Of a stretch of DNA of 64,000 nucleotides, positions 32,213-42,358 are shown piece by piece. Origin of the DNA: Actinomycetota bacterium (GTDB lineage: Bacteria > Actinomycetota > Actinomycetes > S36-B12 > CAIYMF01); contig JAPLAU010000027.1 in assembly GCA_026393115.1 (NCBI GenBank), forward strand, positions 81,592 through 145,591. The letters run 5' to 3'. Each line of letters opens with the position of its first letter. The stretch's first letter is position 1. The position numbers and the translations under genes were made by a program. The notes under the pieces were generated by a model. It did no database searches. It was not told the origin of the DNA and was given only the letters and a program-made list of their open reading frames with translations.

Positions 32213-34198
32213 GTGACCGAGCCCGCTGCTGTCGAGCCCATCGCACGGGTGATGGTCGACAGTCCACTGCCTCATCTCGATCGTCCGTTCGACTACCTGA
32301 TCACTGCCGCGCAACACGACAGTGTCAGCGCGGGGGTGCGCGTTCGCGTGCGCTTTGCGGGTAAGGACGTTGCCGGAATCGTTCTCGAACGAGCGGCAAC
32401 GACCGAGCACGTCGGCCGACTCACTCCACTCACGCGAGTTGTGAGCCCGCTGCCGGTGCTCACAACTGAAACCCAACTGCTGATTCGTTCGGTCGCCGAT
32501 CGATACGCGGGCACCTTCACGGATGTGCTCCGAGCAGCGGTTCCACCACGTCACGCGCGGGTTGAAACGCAATTCGCCGAGACACCTGCGGTCGAGTCGG
32601 CCGTTCCTGCGATGGGTCGAGCTCACGGGTGGAACCTGTATTCCGGTGGTGCAGCGCTTCATGCCCGACTGGCGACATCTCAACGCGAGAAGCCTCGCGC
32701 AGTCTGGACAGCCTTGCCCGGCGACGACGTGCCTGCCCGTGTTGCTGAACTGGTCGCATCGGCGCTGTCGAACGGAAATGGCAGCATCGTCGTCGTACCC
32801 GATGCCCGCGATGTGGGCCGCTTCTCGCAGGCGCTGGTGGCGCTGTTGGGAGACGACCCTGTGGTTCGGCTCACCGCCGATCTTGGTCCGGCGCCGCGTT
32901 ACCGGGCTTTCTTGAAGGTCTTGAACGATCACGCGCGCGTGGTGATCGGCACGCGAGCCGCCGCATTCGCGCCGGTGCACAATCTGGGACTCATGGTCAT
33001 CTGGGATGACGGCGATGATCTTCACGCCGATCCACATGCCCCCTATTGGCACGCGCGTGAAGTGCTAGCGCTGCGTTCGATTCATACCGGTGCCGCATTG
33101 GTGCTCGCCGGACACACTCGCAGCGTTGAATCTGCTCAGGCACTTCACGGCGGTTGGGCCCGTGATGTGAGTGCGGCGCGAGCTACCGTGCGTCGTTGCG
33201 CTCCACAAATTGCCGGAACTGACGGAGATGATGTGGCACGCGACGAGGCGGCACGTACAGCCCGATTGCCGCACCGCGCCTTCACCACGGCGCGCGAGGC
33301 ATTGAAATCAGGCCCCGTCTTGGTGCAGGTGCCGCGCCGCGGTTACCTCCCCTCCCTTGCCTGTCAACGGTGCCGCACGCTGGCCCGGTGTTCGAACTGC
33401 GCGGGGCCCTTGGAGGCGAGCAGTGGGCATGCCATTCCTGCCTGTCGGTGGTGCGGTCGGCTCGCTGGTGATTACCGGTGTGTCGAGTGCGGCAGCACGT
33501 CGCTGCGAGCTGTCACTGTCGGCGCAGGTCGAACTGCCGAAGAACTTGGCCGCGCGTTTCCCTCAGTGCCCGTCATCACCTCGGGTCGTGATGGAGTGAT
33601 TGACACGGTGTCGTCGAGCCCGGCTCTCGTGGTGTGCACCCCGGGGGCCGAACCGGTGGCTGACGGAGGTTACGCGGCAGCCCTTCTCCTCGATGGTCGA
33701 TTGCTGCTGGGTCGCATCGATTTGCGCGCCGAGGAAGAGGCAGTTCGCCGATGGATCAACGCGGCGTCGTTGGTGCGCCCGGCATCGAGCGGAGGACGCG
33801 TCGTGCTCGTGGCCGAGGCGGCGCTACGACCCGTGCAAGCATTGATTCGATGGGATCCCGTGGGATTTGCTGAATCTGAGCGTGCTGCGCGAATCGAGTT
33901 GCGGCTTCCGCCCGCGTGGCGGGTTGCCGAACTGGTGGGTCATCCCGACGATGTGGTGTCGTTCATGGAAGTACTTGAACTTCCGCCGAGCGGACGCATT
34001 CTTGGTCCCGTTGCCGTGGCCGACAGCCGGCGTTCCGGGCGAGGGGAACCAGCCCAGCGTGTGAGAGCTCTTGTGAGTGCCACGCACGACGATGGGCAGG
34101 CGCTCTCAGCGGCGTGCAAGGCCGCAGCATCGGTGCGCAGCGCTGCCAAGGCGGGGGGCGCCGTGACCGTTCGGCTTGATCCCGTCAGTCTTGGCTAG
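32213..34198 (+). CDS. priA: Primosomal protein N'-like protein, helicase motifs degenerate
   Basis: 661 residues. It keeps the PriA DNA 3'-end-binding domain (about 10-110: ARVMVDSPLPHLDRPFDY, VRVRFAGK) and the zinc-binding region with paired cysteines (CQRC, CSNC, CRWC, CVEC, about 383-425). The Walker A motif of E. coli PriA (GxTGSGKT) is missing, and the DEAH box is replaced by WDDGDDLH. It therefore probably binds DNA structurally without unwinding it. This is the usual actinobacterial form. GTG start, probably leaderless. Its exact role in restart is not known. Confidence 0.93.
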   Translation: MTEPAAVEPIARVMVDSPLPHLDRPFDYLITAAQHDSVSAGVRVRVRFAGKDVAGIVLERAATTEHVGRLTPLTRVVSPLPVLTTETQLLIRSVADRYAGTFTDVLRAAVPPRHARVETQFAETPAVESAVPAMGRAHGWNLYSGGAALHARLATSQREKPRAVWTALPGDDVPARVAELVASALSNGNGSIVVVPDARDVGRFSQALVALLGDDPVVRLTADLGPAPRYRAFLKVLNDHARVVIGTRAAAFAPVHNLGLMVIWDDGDDLHADPHAPYWHAREVLALRSIHTGAALVLAGHTRSVESAQALHGGWARDVSAARATVRRCAPQIAGTDGDDVARDEAARTARLPHRAFTTAREALKSGPVLVQVPRRGYLPSLACQRCRTLARCSNCAGPLEASSGHAIPACRWCGRLAGDYRCVECGSTSLRAVTVGAGRTAEELGRAFPSVPVITSGRDGVIDTVSSSPALVVCTPGAEPVADGGYAAALLLDGRLLLGRIDLRAEEEAVRRWINAASLVRPASSGGRVVLVAEAALRPVQALIRWDPVGFAESERAARIELRLPPAWRVAELVGHPDDVVSFMEVLELPPSGRILGPVAVADSRRSGRGEPAQRVRALVSATHDDGQALSAACKAAASVRSAAKAGGAVTVRLDPVSLG

Positions 34199-34209
34199 CG
34201 TCTAGCAAC

Positions 34210-34215
34210 TACACT
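34210..34215 (+). promoter_or_regulatory. Leaderless-type -10 element of def
   Basis: TACACT with 7 nt before ATG 34223. Confidence 0.5.
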
Positions 34216-34222
34216 CGGGCGC

Positions 34223-34768
34223 ATGTCGGTTAAGCCTGTGCGCCTCTTCGGGGACCCAGTGCTCACCACTCCCGCAGCGTCGGTGGTCGACTTCGACAAG
34301 GAACTGCGCAAGTTAGTCAAAGACCTGATCGACACCATGCTCGATGCGCCTGGCAGTGGGCTTGCGGCCCCTCAAATCGGAGTCTCCCTGCGAGTGTTTT
34401 CGTACTGGATCGATGACGAAGTGGGCTATCTCATCAACCCCGACCTCGATCTTTCCGACGAGATGCAAGATGGCGAGGAAGGCTGCCTGTCGATTCCGGG
34501 GTTAGCCTTCAACACTCCGCGGGCGATGCGCGTCGTGGCGCACGGAATGAATCTGCACGGTGAACCCATGGAAATTGAGGGAAGCGAACTGCTTGCGCGG
34601 TGTGTGCAGCATGAGACCGACCACCTCGATGGCGTGCTCTTCATTGATCGGTTGGACGCTGAGACGCGCAAGGAAGCGATGAAGGCCATCCGCGAGGCCG
34701 ACTGGTTCGGTCAGCAGCCACCCGATGTGAGGCTCTCACCTCACCGCGTCTCCAGTCGCTGGCTGTAG
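34223..34768 (+). CDS. def: Peptide deformylase
   Basis: 181 residues. It removes the formyl group from nascent proteins. All three metal-site motifs are present: GSGLAAPQIG, EGCLSIPG (metal Cys) and QHETDHLDG (two His and the catalytic Glu). It is followed 3 bp later by fmt, the enzyme that adds the formyl group, so opposite steps of the same cycle are co-expressed. Likely leaderless start. Confidence 0.98.
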   Translation: MSVKPVRLFGDPVLTTPAASVVDFDKELRKLVKDLIDTMLDAPGSGLAAPQIGVSLRVFSYWIDDEVGYLINPDLDLSDEMQDGEEGCLSIPGLAFNTPRAMRVVAHGMNLHGEPMEIEGSELLARCVQHETDHLDGVLFIDRLDAETRKEAMKAIREADWFGQQPPDVRLSPHRVSSRWL

Positions 34769-34771
34769 CGC

Positions 34772-35698
34772 GTGCGCCTGCTGTTCGCTGGAACCCCCAA
34801 AGTCGCTGTTGCGACTTTGGATGCGCTGCTGGAATCTGGTCACGAGGTGGTCGCCGTACTCACGCGGCCGGACGCGCTTGCAGGCCGTGGGCGACGTCTT
34901 GTCGCGAGTGCGGTCGCGCAGCGGGCCACGGAATTGGGGCTGCGCCTGATGCAGCCAGATCGACCGACGGACCCCGATTTCCTTGCCGATCTGGAGATTC
35001 TGGGCGTTGATGTGGCGCCGATCGTGGCGTACGGAGGATTGATTCCGCCCGCAGCCCTCGCACTGCCCCGCAACGGCTGGATCAATCTGCACTTCTCGCT
35101 ACTTCCCGCCTGGCGCGGCGCGGCGCCGGTACAGCGCGCCATCATGGCCGGCGATGACATCACGGGTGCCTCAACGTTCATTCTCGAAGAGGGCTTAGAC
35201 ACAGGGCCTGTTCTGGGAGTTGTCACCGAAACCATTCGGCCCACTGACACCAGCGGTGACGTGCTGGCGAGGCTGGCTCTCAGTGGTGCTGAACTCATGG
35301 TGCGCACGCTCGATGCAATCGAGGAAGGGGTCGCCGTGCCGTCGCCCCAACCGAACGACGGGATATCGCTGGCGCCACGGATTACCACTGATGAGGTGCG
35401 TATCGACTGGACTCGCCCGGCCCTTGCTATCGATCGACTCGTGCGCGGAGCCACTCCTGAACCTGGCGCCTGGACGACCCTTCGTGGCCAACGACTGGGA
35501 GTTGGCCCAGTGAAGCTGCTTGTTGATGACACCTCGCTTGTGGCAGGGCAGTTGGGCGTTGACCGAGCAGGTATTCGAGTGGGGACAGGTAGTCATGCCG
35601 TGTTGCTAGGCGAGGTCAAGCCCGCCGGTAAACGGTGGATGCCTGCTTCCGATTGGGCACGTGGCGCGCGACTGAGTGAAAGTGAAGTAGTGGAGTGA
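34772..35698 (+). CDS. fmt: Methionyl-tRNA formyltransferase
   Basis: 308 residues. It formylates initiator Met-tRNA with 10-formyl-tetrahydrofolate. The N-terminal formyltransferase domain carries [16 protein letters not shown], the catalytic [21 protein letters not shown] (Asn, His) and EEGLDTGPV. The C-terminal tRNA-binding domain starts near 210. GTG start, GTGA overlap with rsmB. Confidence 0.98.
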   Translation: MRLLFAGTPKVAVATLDALLESGHEVVAVLTRPDALAGRGRRLVASAVAQRATELGLRLMQPDRPTDPDFLADLEILGVDVAPIVAYGGLIPPAALALPRNGWINLHFSLLPAWRGAAPVQRAIMAGDDITGASTFILEEGLDTGPVLGVVTETIRPTDTSGDVLARLALSGAELMVRTLDAIEEGVAVPSPQPNDGISLAPRITTDEVRIDWTRPALAIDRLVRGATPEPGAWTTLRGQRLGVGPVKLLVDDTSLVAGQLGVDRAGIRVGTGSHAVLLGEVKPAGKRWMPASDWARGARLSESEVVE

Positions 35699-37074
35699 CT
35701 GAACATCGACGTCGAGCCCGTCCGGGAAAGCCCGGAGTAGATCGACCGCGTCGCGCCGCCTACGACCTACTGCACGAGGTCGGATCGGGTGACGCGTACG
35801 CGAACTTGGCTCTGCCTGCCATCCTGAGCGCCCACGACCTACACGGACGCGACGCCGCCTTCACGACTGAGTTGGCGTTTACGACATTGCGATGGCGTGG
35901 CCTGCTCGACGCCGTGTTGGCACGATGTGTTGATCGCCCTCTCGATCGGCTCGACCCTCAAGTGCTTGACCTTCTACGACTGGGTGCGACGCAGCTGCTG
36001 CTTATGCGCGTACCTACGCATGCCGCGGTGTCCGAGACGGTGGCACTCACGCGTGACGTACGGGGTGAGGGTGCGTCGAAGTTGGTGAACGCTGTGCTGC
36101 GCAAGGTCGCTGCGCGTGACCTCACCGCATGGCGTGAGGTTGTGACTGTCGACGTCACGGATGAATCGGAACGATTGGCAATCTTCTGGTCGCACCCGCG
36201 GTGGATTGTCTCGGCACTGCGTGAGGCGATGTCAGGCGAGGGTGTCGATCCCGATCAGATCGAGCAACTCCTCGAAGTCGATAACGAGGCACCCGGAGTG
36301 ACACTCGTGGCGCGCCCCGGACGGTGTTCCGTCGATGAACTACTTGAACTGGAGAGTGCGACTCCCGGTCTGTGGTCGCCCTATGCGGTGTACCTCGGAC
36401 ATGGAAGTCCGGGCGAAATCTCGGCCGTGCGTCAGCGGCGTGCGGCTGTGCAGGATGAAGGCAGTCAACTCATCGCCATCGCGTTGGCCGACGCACCGCT
36501 CGTTGGTCGCGATGAGCAGTGGCTTGATCTGTGCGCCGGACCTGGTGGCAAAGCAGCACTGCTGGGGGCATTGGCGGCCAAACGTGGGGCGGCGGTGCTG
36601 GCAATCGAGCCCGTTCCCCATCGAGCCGAACTCGTACGGTCCACCACGTTTGCGCTTCCGGTTGAGGTGCGTGAGATTGACGGTCGGTCCGGTGACCTAC
36701 CCGAAAGCGAGTTTGATCGAGTGCTGGTCGACGCACCGTGCACCGGACTCGGCGTCGTGCGTCGCAGGCCCGAGGCGAGGTGGCGCAGACAGCCCTCCGA
36801 TGTGGCCACGCTTGCCGTGCTTCAGCGTGAACTGCTCACAGCGGGCTTGCGTGCCGTTCGGCCCGGGGGAGTTGTGCTCTACTCAACCTGCTCTCCGCAC
36901 CTGGCAGAAACGGAATTCGTCGTCGATGACGTGGTGCAGCGGGCGGGCGGAGCGGTTGAGCGAGTAGCGATCTCGTTGGTGCCGGGTGAGGCAGCTTCGG
37001 AGAATGCCCGATTGTGGCCGCATCGCCATGGCACTGACGGGATGTACGCCGCGCTCCTGCGGCGTATGGTCTAG
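35695..37074 (+). CDS. rsmB: 16S rRNA (cytosine-967-C5) methyltransferase
   Basis: 459 residues. An N-terminal NusB-like RNA-binding domain (about 15-150) is followed by a SAM-dependent methyltransferase: [17 protein letters not shown] for [22 protein letters not shown] with the first catalytic Cys, and [13 protein letters not shown] with the second. It methylates C967 of 16S rRNA (E. coli numbering). GTG start overlapping fmt by 4 bp. The def-fmt-rsmB order is widely conserved. Confidence 0.96.
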   Translation: MTEHRRRARPGKPGVDRPRRAAYDLLHEVGSGDAYANLALPAILSAHDLHGRDAAFTTELAFTTLRWRGLLDAVLARCVDRPLDRLDPQVLDLLRLGATQLLLMRVPTHAAVSETVALTRDVRGEGASKLVNAVLRKVAARDLTAWREVVTVDVTDESERLAIFWSHPRWIVSALREAMSGEGVDPDQIEQLLEVDNEAPGVTLVARPGRCSVDELLELESATPGLWSPYAVYLGHGSPGEISAVRQRRAAVQDEGSQLIAIALADAPLVGRDEQWLDLCAGPGGKAALLGALAAKRGAAVLAIEPVPHRAELVRSTTFALPVEVREIDGRSGDLPESEFDRVLVDAPCTGLGVVRRRPEARWRRQPSDVATLAVLQRELLTAGLRAVRPGGVVLYSTCSPHLAETEFVVDDVVQRAGGAVERVAISLVPGEAASENARLWPHRHGTDGMYAALLRRMV

Positions 37075-37082
37075 CGGCGCAC

Positions 37083-37088
37083 TAGGCT
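37083..37088 (+). promoter_or_regulatory. Leaderless-type -10 element of rpe
   Basis: TAGGCT with 7 nt before ATG 37096. It may start an rpe-rib transcript. Confidence 0.5.
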
Positions 37089-37095
37089 CGCCGAC

Positions 37096-37782
37096 ATGGG
37101 AGTGCAGATCTCGCCGTCGATTCTTTCGGCTGATTTTGGGGTGCTCGCCGCCGAATGTGAGCGGGTCGCAGGTGCCGCTGATTGGCTCCATGTTGATGTG
37201 ATGGACAACCACTTCGTTCCCAATCTCACCCTTGGACTACCCGTCGTCGAGGCTCTCCTCAGGCATGTGGCGACTCCGGTGGATTGTCACCTGATGATCG
37301 ATGACCCCGACCGCTGGGCGCCGTCCTACGCTGAGGCTGGCGCTGGCAGCGTCACGTTTCACGTCGAGGCGGCGCGAGACCCTCGCGGTGTGGCGCGCGA
37401 TATTCGCGCTGCGGGTGCGCGGGCTGGCGCAGCGCTGAAGCCTGGTACATCGATCGACGACTATGCCGACCTCCTTCCTCATCTCGACATGCTGCTCGTG
37501 ATGACGGTCGAACCGGGATTCGGTGGTCAAGCCTTCATGACCGACATGATGCCGAAAGTGCGTCGTGCTCGAGAGATCGCGCGCAACGATGGACTCCAGT
37601 TGTGGATTCAGGTCGATGGGGGAGTCGCCGACGACACCATTGAGCAGTGTGCCGAAGCAGGTGCCGACGTATTCGTCGCCGGATCGGCTGTGTACCGCGC
37701 GAGCGATCCGGCCGAGGCATGCCGCCGTTTGCGTATCGCGGCCCAGTCGGCGACGGACGCTAGTTGGTGGTTGGCGCCGTGA
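37096..37782 (+). CDS. rpe: Ribulose-phosphate 3-epimerase
   Basis: 228 residues, TIM barrel. It interconverts ribulose 5-phosphate and xylulose 5-phosphate. Conserved: [34 protein letters not shown] (catalytic Asp and metal His), [18 protein letters not shown] and VDGGV. Ribulose 5-phosphate is also the substrate of the RibB domain downstream, which gives a metabolic reason for co-transcription. It overlaps ribD by GTGA. Confidence 0.97.
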   Translation: MGVQISPSILSADFGVLAAECERVAGAADWLHVDVMDNHFVPNLTLGLPVVEALLRHVATPVDCHLMIDDPDRWAPSYAEAGAGSVTFHVEAARDPRGVARDIRAAGARAGAALKPGTSIDDYADLLPHLDMLLVMTVEPGFGGQAFMTDMMPKVRRAREIARNDGLQLWIQVDGGVADDTIEQCAEAGADVFVAGSAVYRASDPAEACRRLRIAAQSATDASWWLAP

Positions 37783-38789
37783 TTTCCGAACGTGAAGCGA
37801 TGTCGCTCGCGCTGGAGGCGGCCCGAACCCCGGCGCGTCGACCCCATCCCAACCCGCGCGTTGGCTGCGTGGTGCTTTCACGTGACGGCGATGTCGTGGG
37901 CGTCGGACACCACCGTGCGGCAGGTCAACCCCACGCCGAGGTCGAGGCCCTGACCCAGGCAAGCGACGCGGCGCGTGGTGGAACTGCCGTCGTCACGCTT
38001 GAGCCCTGTGCACACGCTGGCCGCACTGGTCCGTGTACGGAGGCACTCGCAGAAGCCGGCATTGCACGTGTGGTCTTTGCCCAGGAGGATCCCAACCCTG
38101 TGGCCGCTGGTGGTGCGAGCGTGCTGGGTGGCTGGGGCATTGCGGCAGTCGGCGGCTTGATGGTGGACGAGGCGCGGGCGCTGAACCCCGCATGGACGTT
38201 CGCGCAAGAAAACGCCCGGCCATTTGTGACGTGGAAAGTGGCTGCCACCCTTGACGGGCGAGTTGCTGCAAGTGACGGCACCTCGCGGTGGATCACCGGT
38301 GATGTCGCCCGCGCTGAAGTGCATGCGCTACGCACCGAGGTTGATGCAGTGCTCGTTGGTACCGGCACTGTCCTTGCCGATGATCCGTCGCTGACAGTTC
38401 GTGATGCCGAGGGAATGCTCGCTCAGATCCAACCGCTGCGCGTGGTCATGGGAAGTCGCCAAGTTCCTGAATCCGCGCAACTGCGCGATGGCGCCGCCCC
38501 GTTCCTTCAGATCGTCTCGGCTGACCCGGTAGAGGCGCTGGCGTTGCTCGTCGAGCGCGATGTGCATCACGTGCTGTTGGAGGGTGGGCCACGCCTCGCC
38601 GCCGCTTTTCTGCGAGCGGGAATGATTGACGCGATTCGTTGGTACCTCGCGCCAGCGGTGCTTGGCAATGGGGCGCCCGCACTCGCTGACTTGGGCATCG
38701 GCACGATGGAGGATATTCGCCGCTTCGATATCAACAGCGTCACGCAGGTAGGCGACGATATTCGCATCGACCTCGTACCTAGGGAGTAG
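37779..38789 (+). CDS. ribD: Riboflavin biosynthesis deaminase/reductase
   Basis: 336 residues. The N-terminal deaminase (about 1-145) has zinc ligands in HAEVEAL and [11 protein letters not shown]. The C-terminal reductase (about 150-335) has [23 protein letters not shown] and [12 protein letters not shown]. It converts the RibA product to the ribitylamino-pyrimidine phosphate. I use GTG 37779, which overlaps the rpe stop, rather than TTG 37764, which lies inside rpe. Confidence 0.96.
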   Translation: MISEREAMSLALEAARTPARRPHPNPRVGCVVLSRDGDVVGVGHHRAAGQPHAEVEALTQASDAARGGTAVVTLEPCAHAGRTGPCTEALAEAGIARVVFAQEDPNPVAAGGASVLGGWGIAAVGGLMVDEARALNPAWTFAQENARPFVTWKVAATLDGRVAASDGTSRWITGDVARAEVHALRTEVDAVLVGTGTVLADDPSLTVRDAEGMLAQIQPLRVVMGSRQVPESAQLRDGAAPFLQIVSADPVEALALLVERDVHHVLLEGGPRLAAAFLRAGMIDAIRWYLAPAVLGNGAPALADLGIGTMEDIRRFDINSVTQVGDDIRIDLVPRE

Positions 38790-38792
38790 TTC

Positions 38793-39425
38793 GTGTTCAC
38801 CGGCATCGTGGAAGAGCTCGGCGAGATCAGCGCCATTGGTGATCTCGGAGATTCCGTGCGCTTGACGGTGCGCGGACCGCTGGTCACCGATGACGCCCAT
38901 CATGGCGATTCCATTGCCGTGAACGGGGTGTGCCTGACAGTTGTTGATGTAGTGGGCGAGGGGGTCGAGCGAGGATTCACCGCTGATGTGATGGCCGAAA
39001 CCTTGAAGCGGTCGTCCCTCGGAGCCCTGACGCCCGGCTCACCCGTGAATCTTGAGCGTGCCGCTGCCCTGAGTTCGCGTCTGGGTGGTCACATTGTTCA
39101 GGGGCATGTTGATGGCGTCGGCCACATCGCTGCGCGTACGCCGAGCGAACACTGGGAAGTCGTTCGTATTGCAGTTGATCGACAACTGACCCGGTACATC
39201 GTGGAGAAAGGGTCGATCACGCTCGATGGAGTCTCACTCACGGTGGTCGAGGTCGCTGATCCATCGGCGGTGGGAGACAATGAGGGTTGGTTTACCGTGT
39301 CGCTGATTCCGACCACACTTGCGCTTACCACGCTCGGGTCGAAAGAAGTGGGCGCGCCGGTCAACCTCGAAGTTGACATCATCGCCAAGTACGTCGAAAA
39401 GCTCATTACCTGGAGGACCGAGTGA
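38793..39425 (+). CDS. ribE: Riboflavin synthase
   Basis: 210 residues with two lumazine-binding repeats. Each has a G-x-x-V or G-x-x-L segment followed by NGVCLTV (first) and DGVSLTV (second). The N-terminal [10 protein letters not shown] is diagnostic. It dismutates two lumazines to riboflavin plus the pyrimidine substrate of RibH. GTG start 3 bp after ribD; overlaps ribBA by 4 bp. Confidence 0.97.
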   Translation: MFTGIVEELGEISAIGDLGDSVRLTVRGPLVTDDAHHGDSIAVNGVCLTVVDVVGEGVERGFTADVMAETLKRSSLGALTPGSPVNLERAAALSSRLGGHIVQGHVDGVGHIAARTPSEHWEVVRIAVDRQLTRYIVEKGSITLDGVSLTVVEVADPSAVGDNEGWFTVSLIPTTLALTTLGSKEVGAPVNLEVDIIAKYVEKLITWRTE

Positions 39426-40687
39426 CCGAGTCGGGGCTCACCGAGCGGCAGGAAGCCGCGCCCGCGGTGGTTCTCAATACGGTCCCTGAGGCCATCGCAG
39501 CGATCGCGGCCGGCCACGCAGTGGTGGTTGTTGATGATGAGGACCGCGAGAACGAGGGCGACCTCATCTTCGCTGCGCAACGCGCGACGGCAGAACTCAC
39601 CGGCTTCATGATTCGGCACACCAGCGGGTACATCTGTGTGGGGATGCGCGGCACGGAACTCGATCGGCTGGGTTTGCCGCCGATGACCGTGGTCAACGAA
39701 GACCGCAAGCAGACGGCATACGCCGTGAGCGTTGACGCGCGCGACGTTGAGTCAACAGGCATTTCCGCTGCCGACAGGGCACGCACGATCAAGGTGCTCG
39801 CAGACTCTGCCACCGAACGGTGGGAGCTCACACGCCCGGGCCACGTGATGCCGCTGCGCGCAGTTGAGGGCGGGGTGCTGCGCAGAGCCGGTCACACCGA
39901 AGCCTCTGTCGAATTGGCGCGACTTGCCGGACTCGCTCCTGCTGCTGCGCTCTGTGAACTTGTCAATGACGACGGTTCGATGATGCGGGCTCTCCAATGT
40001 CGCGCGTTCGCCGATGCGCACTCATTGAAGATGATCTCGATCGCCGATCTGATTGCTCATATTCGGCGCACCGAGAAGCAGGTTGAACGCGTCGCGGAGG
40101 CGCGCATGCCAACCGAGTTCGGCGAGTACAAGGCGGTTGGATTCCGTAGCACCATCGACGGCGTCGAGCATGTGGCGTTGGTAATGGGTGACATTGGGGA
40201 TGGTGACGATGTTCTGGTGAGGGTGCACTCTGAGTGCCTCACCGGAGACGTGCTCGGTTCACTGCGCTGCGACTGCGGCCCGCAACTTGCCGCGGCGATT
40301 CGCCGTGTCGCCGAAGAGGGTCGTGGCGTTGTTCTCTATGTGCGCGGCCACGAGGGACGCGGTATTGGTCTCATGCACAAGTTGGCGGCCTACGGACTTC
40401 AAGACAACGGCGCCGACACAGTAGAGGCAAATCTCTCCCTCGGGCTACCAGCTGACGCGCGTGACTACGGAACAGGCGCGCAGATTCTGGCCGACCTCGG
40501 AATCCGCACGATGCGACTGCTCACCAACAATCCCGCGAAGCGCGCCGGACTGGAGGGCTACGGACTGTCGATCATCGATCGAGTGCCGCTCGAGATCATT
40601 CCGACCGACGACAATCGCGAGTACTTGCGCACCAAGCGCGATCGCATGGGTCACCAATTGATCTCAGTCGACGAGGTGTCGCCATGA
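39422..40687 (+). CDS. ribBA: DHBP synthase / GTP cyclohydrolase II fusion
   Basis: 421 residues. The N-terminal RibB domain (about 20-215) makes dihydroxybutanone phosphate from ribulose 5-phosphate: [20 protein letters not shown] and [10 protein letters not shown]. The C-terminal RibA domain (about 220-420) opens GTP: zinc cysteines in [18 protein letters not shown] and the catalytic loop [10 protein letters not shown]. Both halves look intact. The two branches of riboflavin synthesis are thus supplied from one polypeptide. There is no FMN riboswitch room in this operon. Confidence 0.98.
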   Translation: MTESGLTERQEAAPAVVLNTVPEAIAAIAAGHAVVVVDDEDRENEGDLIFAAQRATAELTGFMIRHTSGYICVGMRGTELDRLGLPPMTVVNEDRKQTAYAVSVDARDVESTGISAADRARTIKVLADSATERWELTRPGHVMPLRAVEGGVLRRAGHTEASVELARLAGLAPAAALCELVNDDGSMMRALQCRAFADAHSLKMISIADLIAHIRRTEKQVERVAEARMPTEFGEYKAVGFRSTIDGVEHVALVMGDIGDGDDVLVRVHSECLTGDVLGSLRCDCGPQLAAAIRRVAEEGRGVVLYVRGHEGRGIGLMHKLAAYGLQDNGADTVEANLSLGLPADARDYGTGAQILADLGIRTMRLLTNNPAKRAGLEGYGLSIIDRVPLEIIPTDDNREYLRTKRDRMGHQLISVDEVSP

Positions 40688-41169
40688 GTGGTCAGGGTTC
40701 GCGCGCCTCGGGTGTCGAGGGTGCCCAGGGACTTCGGCTAGCAATCGTTGCCGGCGAGTGGCACGCGTTGGTGACAGACGCTCTCGTTGATGGTGCGTTG
40801 CGGGCCATCGAAGACGCAGGTGCGACTGCAGACGTGGTGCGGTGCCCCGGTGCCTTTGAACTTCCTCTCGTGGCCAAGGCCCTCGCCGAATCAGGCTATG
40901 ACGCGGTGGTGGCTCTCGGCGTCGTCATTCGAGGTGGCACTCCGCATTTTGAGTACGTGTCGAGTGCTGCCACCGATGGTTTGCTCCGTGCCGGTCTCGA
41001 CACGGGAGTTCCAATTGGCTTCGGAGTGCTGACCTGCGACGACGACGAGCAAGCACGTGATCGCAGTGGTCTGCCGGGCGCGCGTGAAGACAAAGGACGC
41101 GAGGCGGCCGAGGCGGCGATGGCAACGGCCGTCCTTCTTCGTGGCATCACAGGGCCTTCGGGTTCGTGA
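40684..41169 (+). CDS. ribH: 6,7-dimethyl-8-ribityllumazine synthase
   Basis: 161 residues. It joins the RibD-derived pyrimidine with dihydroxybutanone phosphate. The signatures [26 protein letters not shown] with the catalytic His, and [15 protein letters not shown] are all seen. The N-terminus has about 18 extra low-complexity residues. It ends the rib operon; hisE has its own -10 just after. Confidence 0.97.
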   Translation: MSGQGSRASGVEGAQGLRLAIVAGEWHALVTDALVDGALRAIEDAGATADVVRCPGAFELPLVAKALAESGYDAVVALGVVIRGGTPHFEYVSSAATDGLLRAGLDTGVPIGFGVLTCDDDEQARDRSGLPGAREDKGREAAEAAMATAVLLRGITGPSGS

Positions 41170-41181
41170 GGTTTGGGCCGG

Positions 41182-41187
41182 TACCCT
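41182..41187 (+). promoter_or_regulatory. Leaderless-type -10 element of hisE
   Basis: TACCCT with 6 nt before GTG 41194. Confidence 0.5.
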
Positions 41188-41193
41188 GAACCC

Positions 41194-41457
41194 GTGAAGA
41201 CATTCGACGGGCTGTGGGCCGAGTTGAGCGCGAAGGCTATGTCGGCCGACCCGACGTCGGGCACGGTTGCCCTGTTGTCCGGGGGCGTTCACGCGGTGGG
41301 TAAGAAGGTCGTTGAGGAAGCTGCCGAAGCGTGGATGGCGGCCGAACACGAATCAGGCGAACGAGCCGCCGAGGAAATCGCTCAGTTGCTTTATCACGCT
41401 CAGGTACTCATGATCGCGGCCGGAATCGGGCTCGACGACGTGCAGCGACATCTGTAG
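41194..41457 (+). CDS. hisE: Phosphoribosyl-ATP pyrophosphohydrolase
   Basis: 87 residues of the all-alpha MazG-like fold. It hydrolyses phosphoribosyl-ATP to phosphoribosyl-AMP, the second histidine step. [19 protein letters not shown] and [14 protein letters not shown] contain the acidic metal-binding residues. The start is GTG 41194 (VKTFDGL..., as in mycobacterial HisE) rather than TTG 41173, supported by the -10 placed 6 nt before it. hisE-hisG pairing is usual in actinobacteria; the other his genes are elsewhere. Confidence 0.95.
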   Translation: MKTFDGLWAELSAKAMSADPTSGTVALLSGGVHAVGKKVVEEAAEAWMAAEHESGERAAEEIAQLLYHAQVLMIAAGIGLDDVQRHL

Positions 41458-41512
41458 TTGATGCTGCCGATCGCCGTCATTTGCGTCGACCCGACTTTCC
41501 AAGGGAGTTTCC

Positions 41513-42358
41513 ATGCTGCGTATCGCTGTACCGAATAAAGGTCAACTGGCCGAGCCTGCGTTGTCGATGCTTCGTGAAGCCGGCTACCTCGCTCACACAA
41601 ATCTGCGCGATCTGGTCGTCTCCGATCCCGATAACGATGTTGAATTCTTCTTCCTGCGACCGCGAGATGTCGCGGTCTACGTAGGCACTGGCACGCTCGA
41701 TCTGGGCATCACCGGCCGCGACATGATGCTCGATTCGGGCGCCAATGTCGACGAGGTGATGCAGCTGGGCTTTGCCCCCGCCATGTTCCGGCTGGCGGCA
41801 CCCATCGGTTCTGCGCACGCGGTGGAGGAGCTCGTCGGAAAGCGAGTCGCCACCTCGTACCCAGGCCTGCTCAACATGTGGCTGGAGGAGCATGGAATTG
41901 ACGCCACCGTCGTGCGACTGGACGGGGCGGTGGAGAACGCGGTGGCACTCGGAGTCGCTGACTGGGTCGCTGATGTGGTGGCCACTGGCACCACGATGAA
42001 GCGCGCAGGTCTTGAGATCGTCGGCGAGCCGATCGTGCGCAGTGAAGCACTGTTGGTGCGCCGCACCGGAATTGAAATCAATGCGGCCGTCGAGACGTTC
42101 ATTCGTCGGCTCACGGGCGTGATGGTGGCGCGTGCGTATGTGATGGTCGACTACGACATTGAGAACGAGCACCTTGAGGCGGCATGTGCCATCACGCCTG
42201 GCATCGAGTCGCCGACGGTGTCGCCGTTGCGCGAAAGCGGCTGGGTGGCGGTGCGCGCAATGGTTCCGTCGGCGGACGTTCACGGCGTGATGGATGAACT
42301 CTTCGAACTTGGTGCCAAGGGGATCATCGTCACCGACATTCACGCCTGTCGACTTTAA
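41513..42358 (+). CDS. hisG: ATP phosphoribosyltransferase, long form
   Basis: 281 residues, the long form with the C-terminal ACT-like regulatory domain (about 210-281), so it should be feedback-inhibited by histidine and need no HisZ. It starts the histidine pathway from ATP and PRPP. LRIAVPNKGQL is the N-terminus, and the PRPP loop lies in a variant of the family DLGITGRD region (about 65-75). AAGGGAG lies before the ATG. The stop codon overlaps that of the opposite-strand MFS gene in TTAA. Confidence 0.97.
   Translation: MLRIAVPNKGQLAEPALSMLREAGYLAHTNLRDLVVSDPDNDVEFFFLRPRDVAVYVGTGTLDLGITGRDMMLDSGANVDEVMQLGFAPAMFRLAAPIGSAHAVEELVGKRVATSYPGLLNMWLEEHGIDATVVRLDGAVENAVALGVADWVADVVATGTTMKRAGLEIVGEPIVRSEALLVRRTGIEINAAVETFIRRLTGVMVARAYVMVDYDIENEHLEAACAITPGIESPTVSPLRESGWVAVRAMVPSADVHGVMDELFELGAKGIIVTDIHACRL

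Noticed and set aside
37083..37778. FMN riboswitch for the rib genes
   Set aside because: The genes overlap or abut, leaving no room for the aptamer of about 140 nt.
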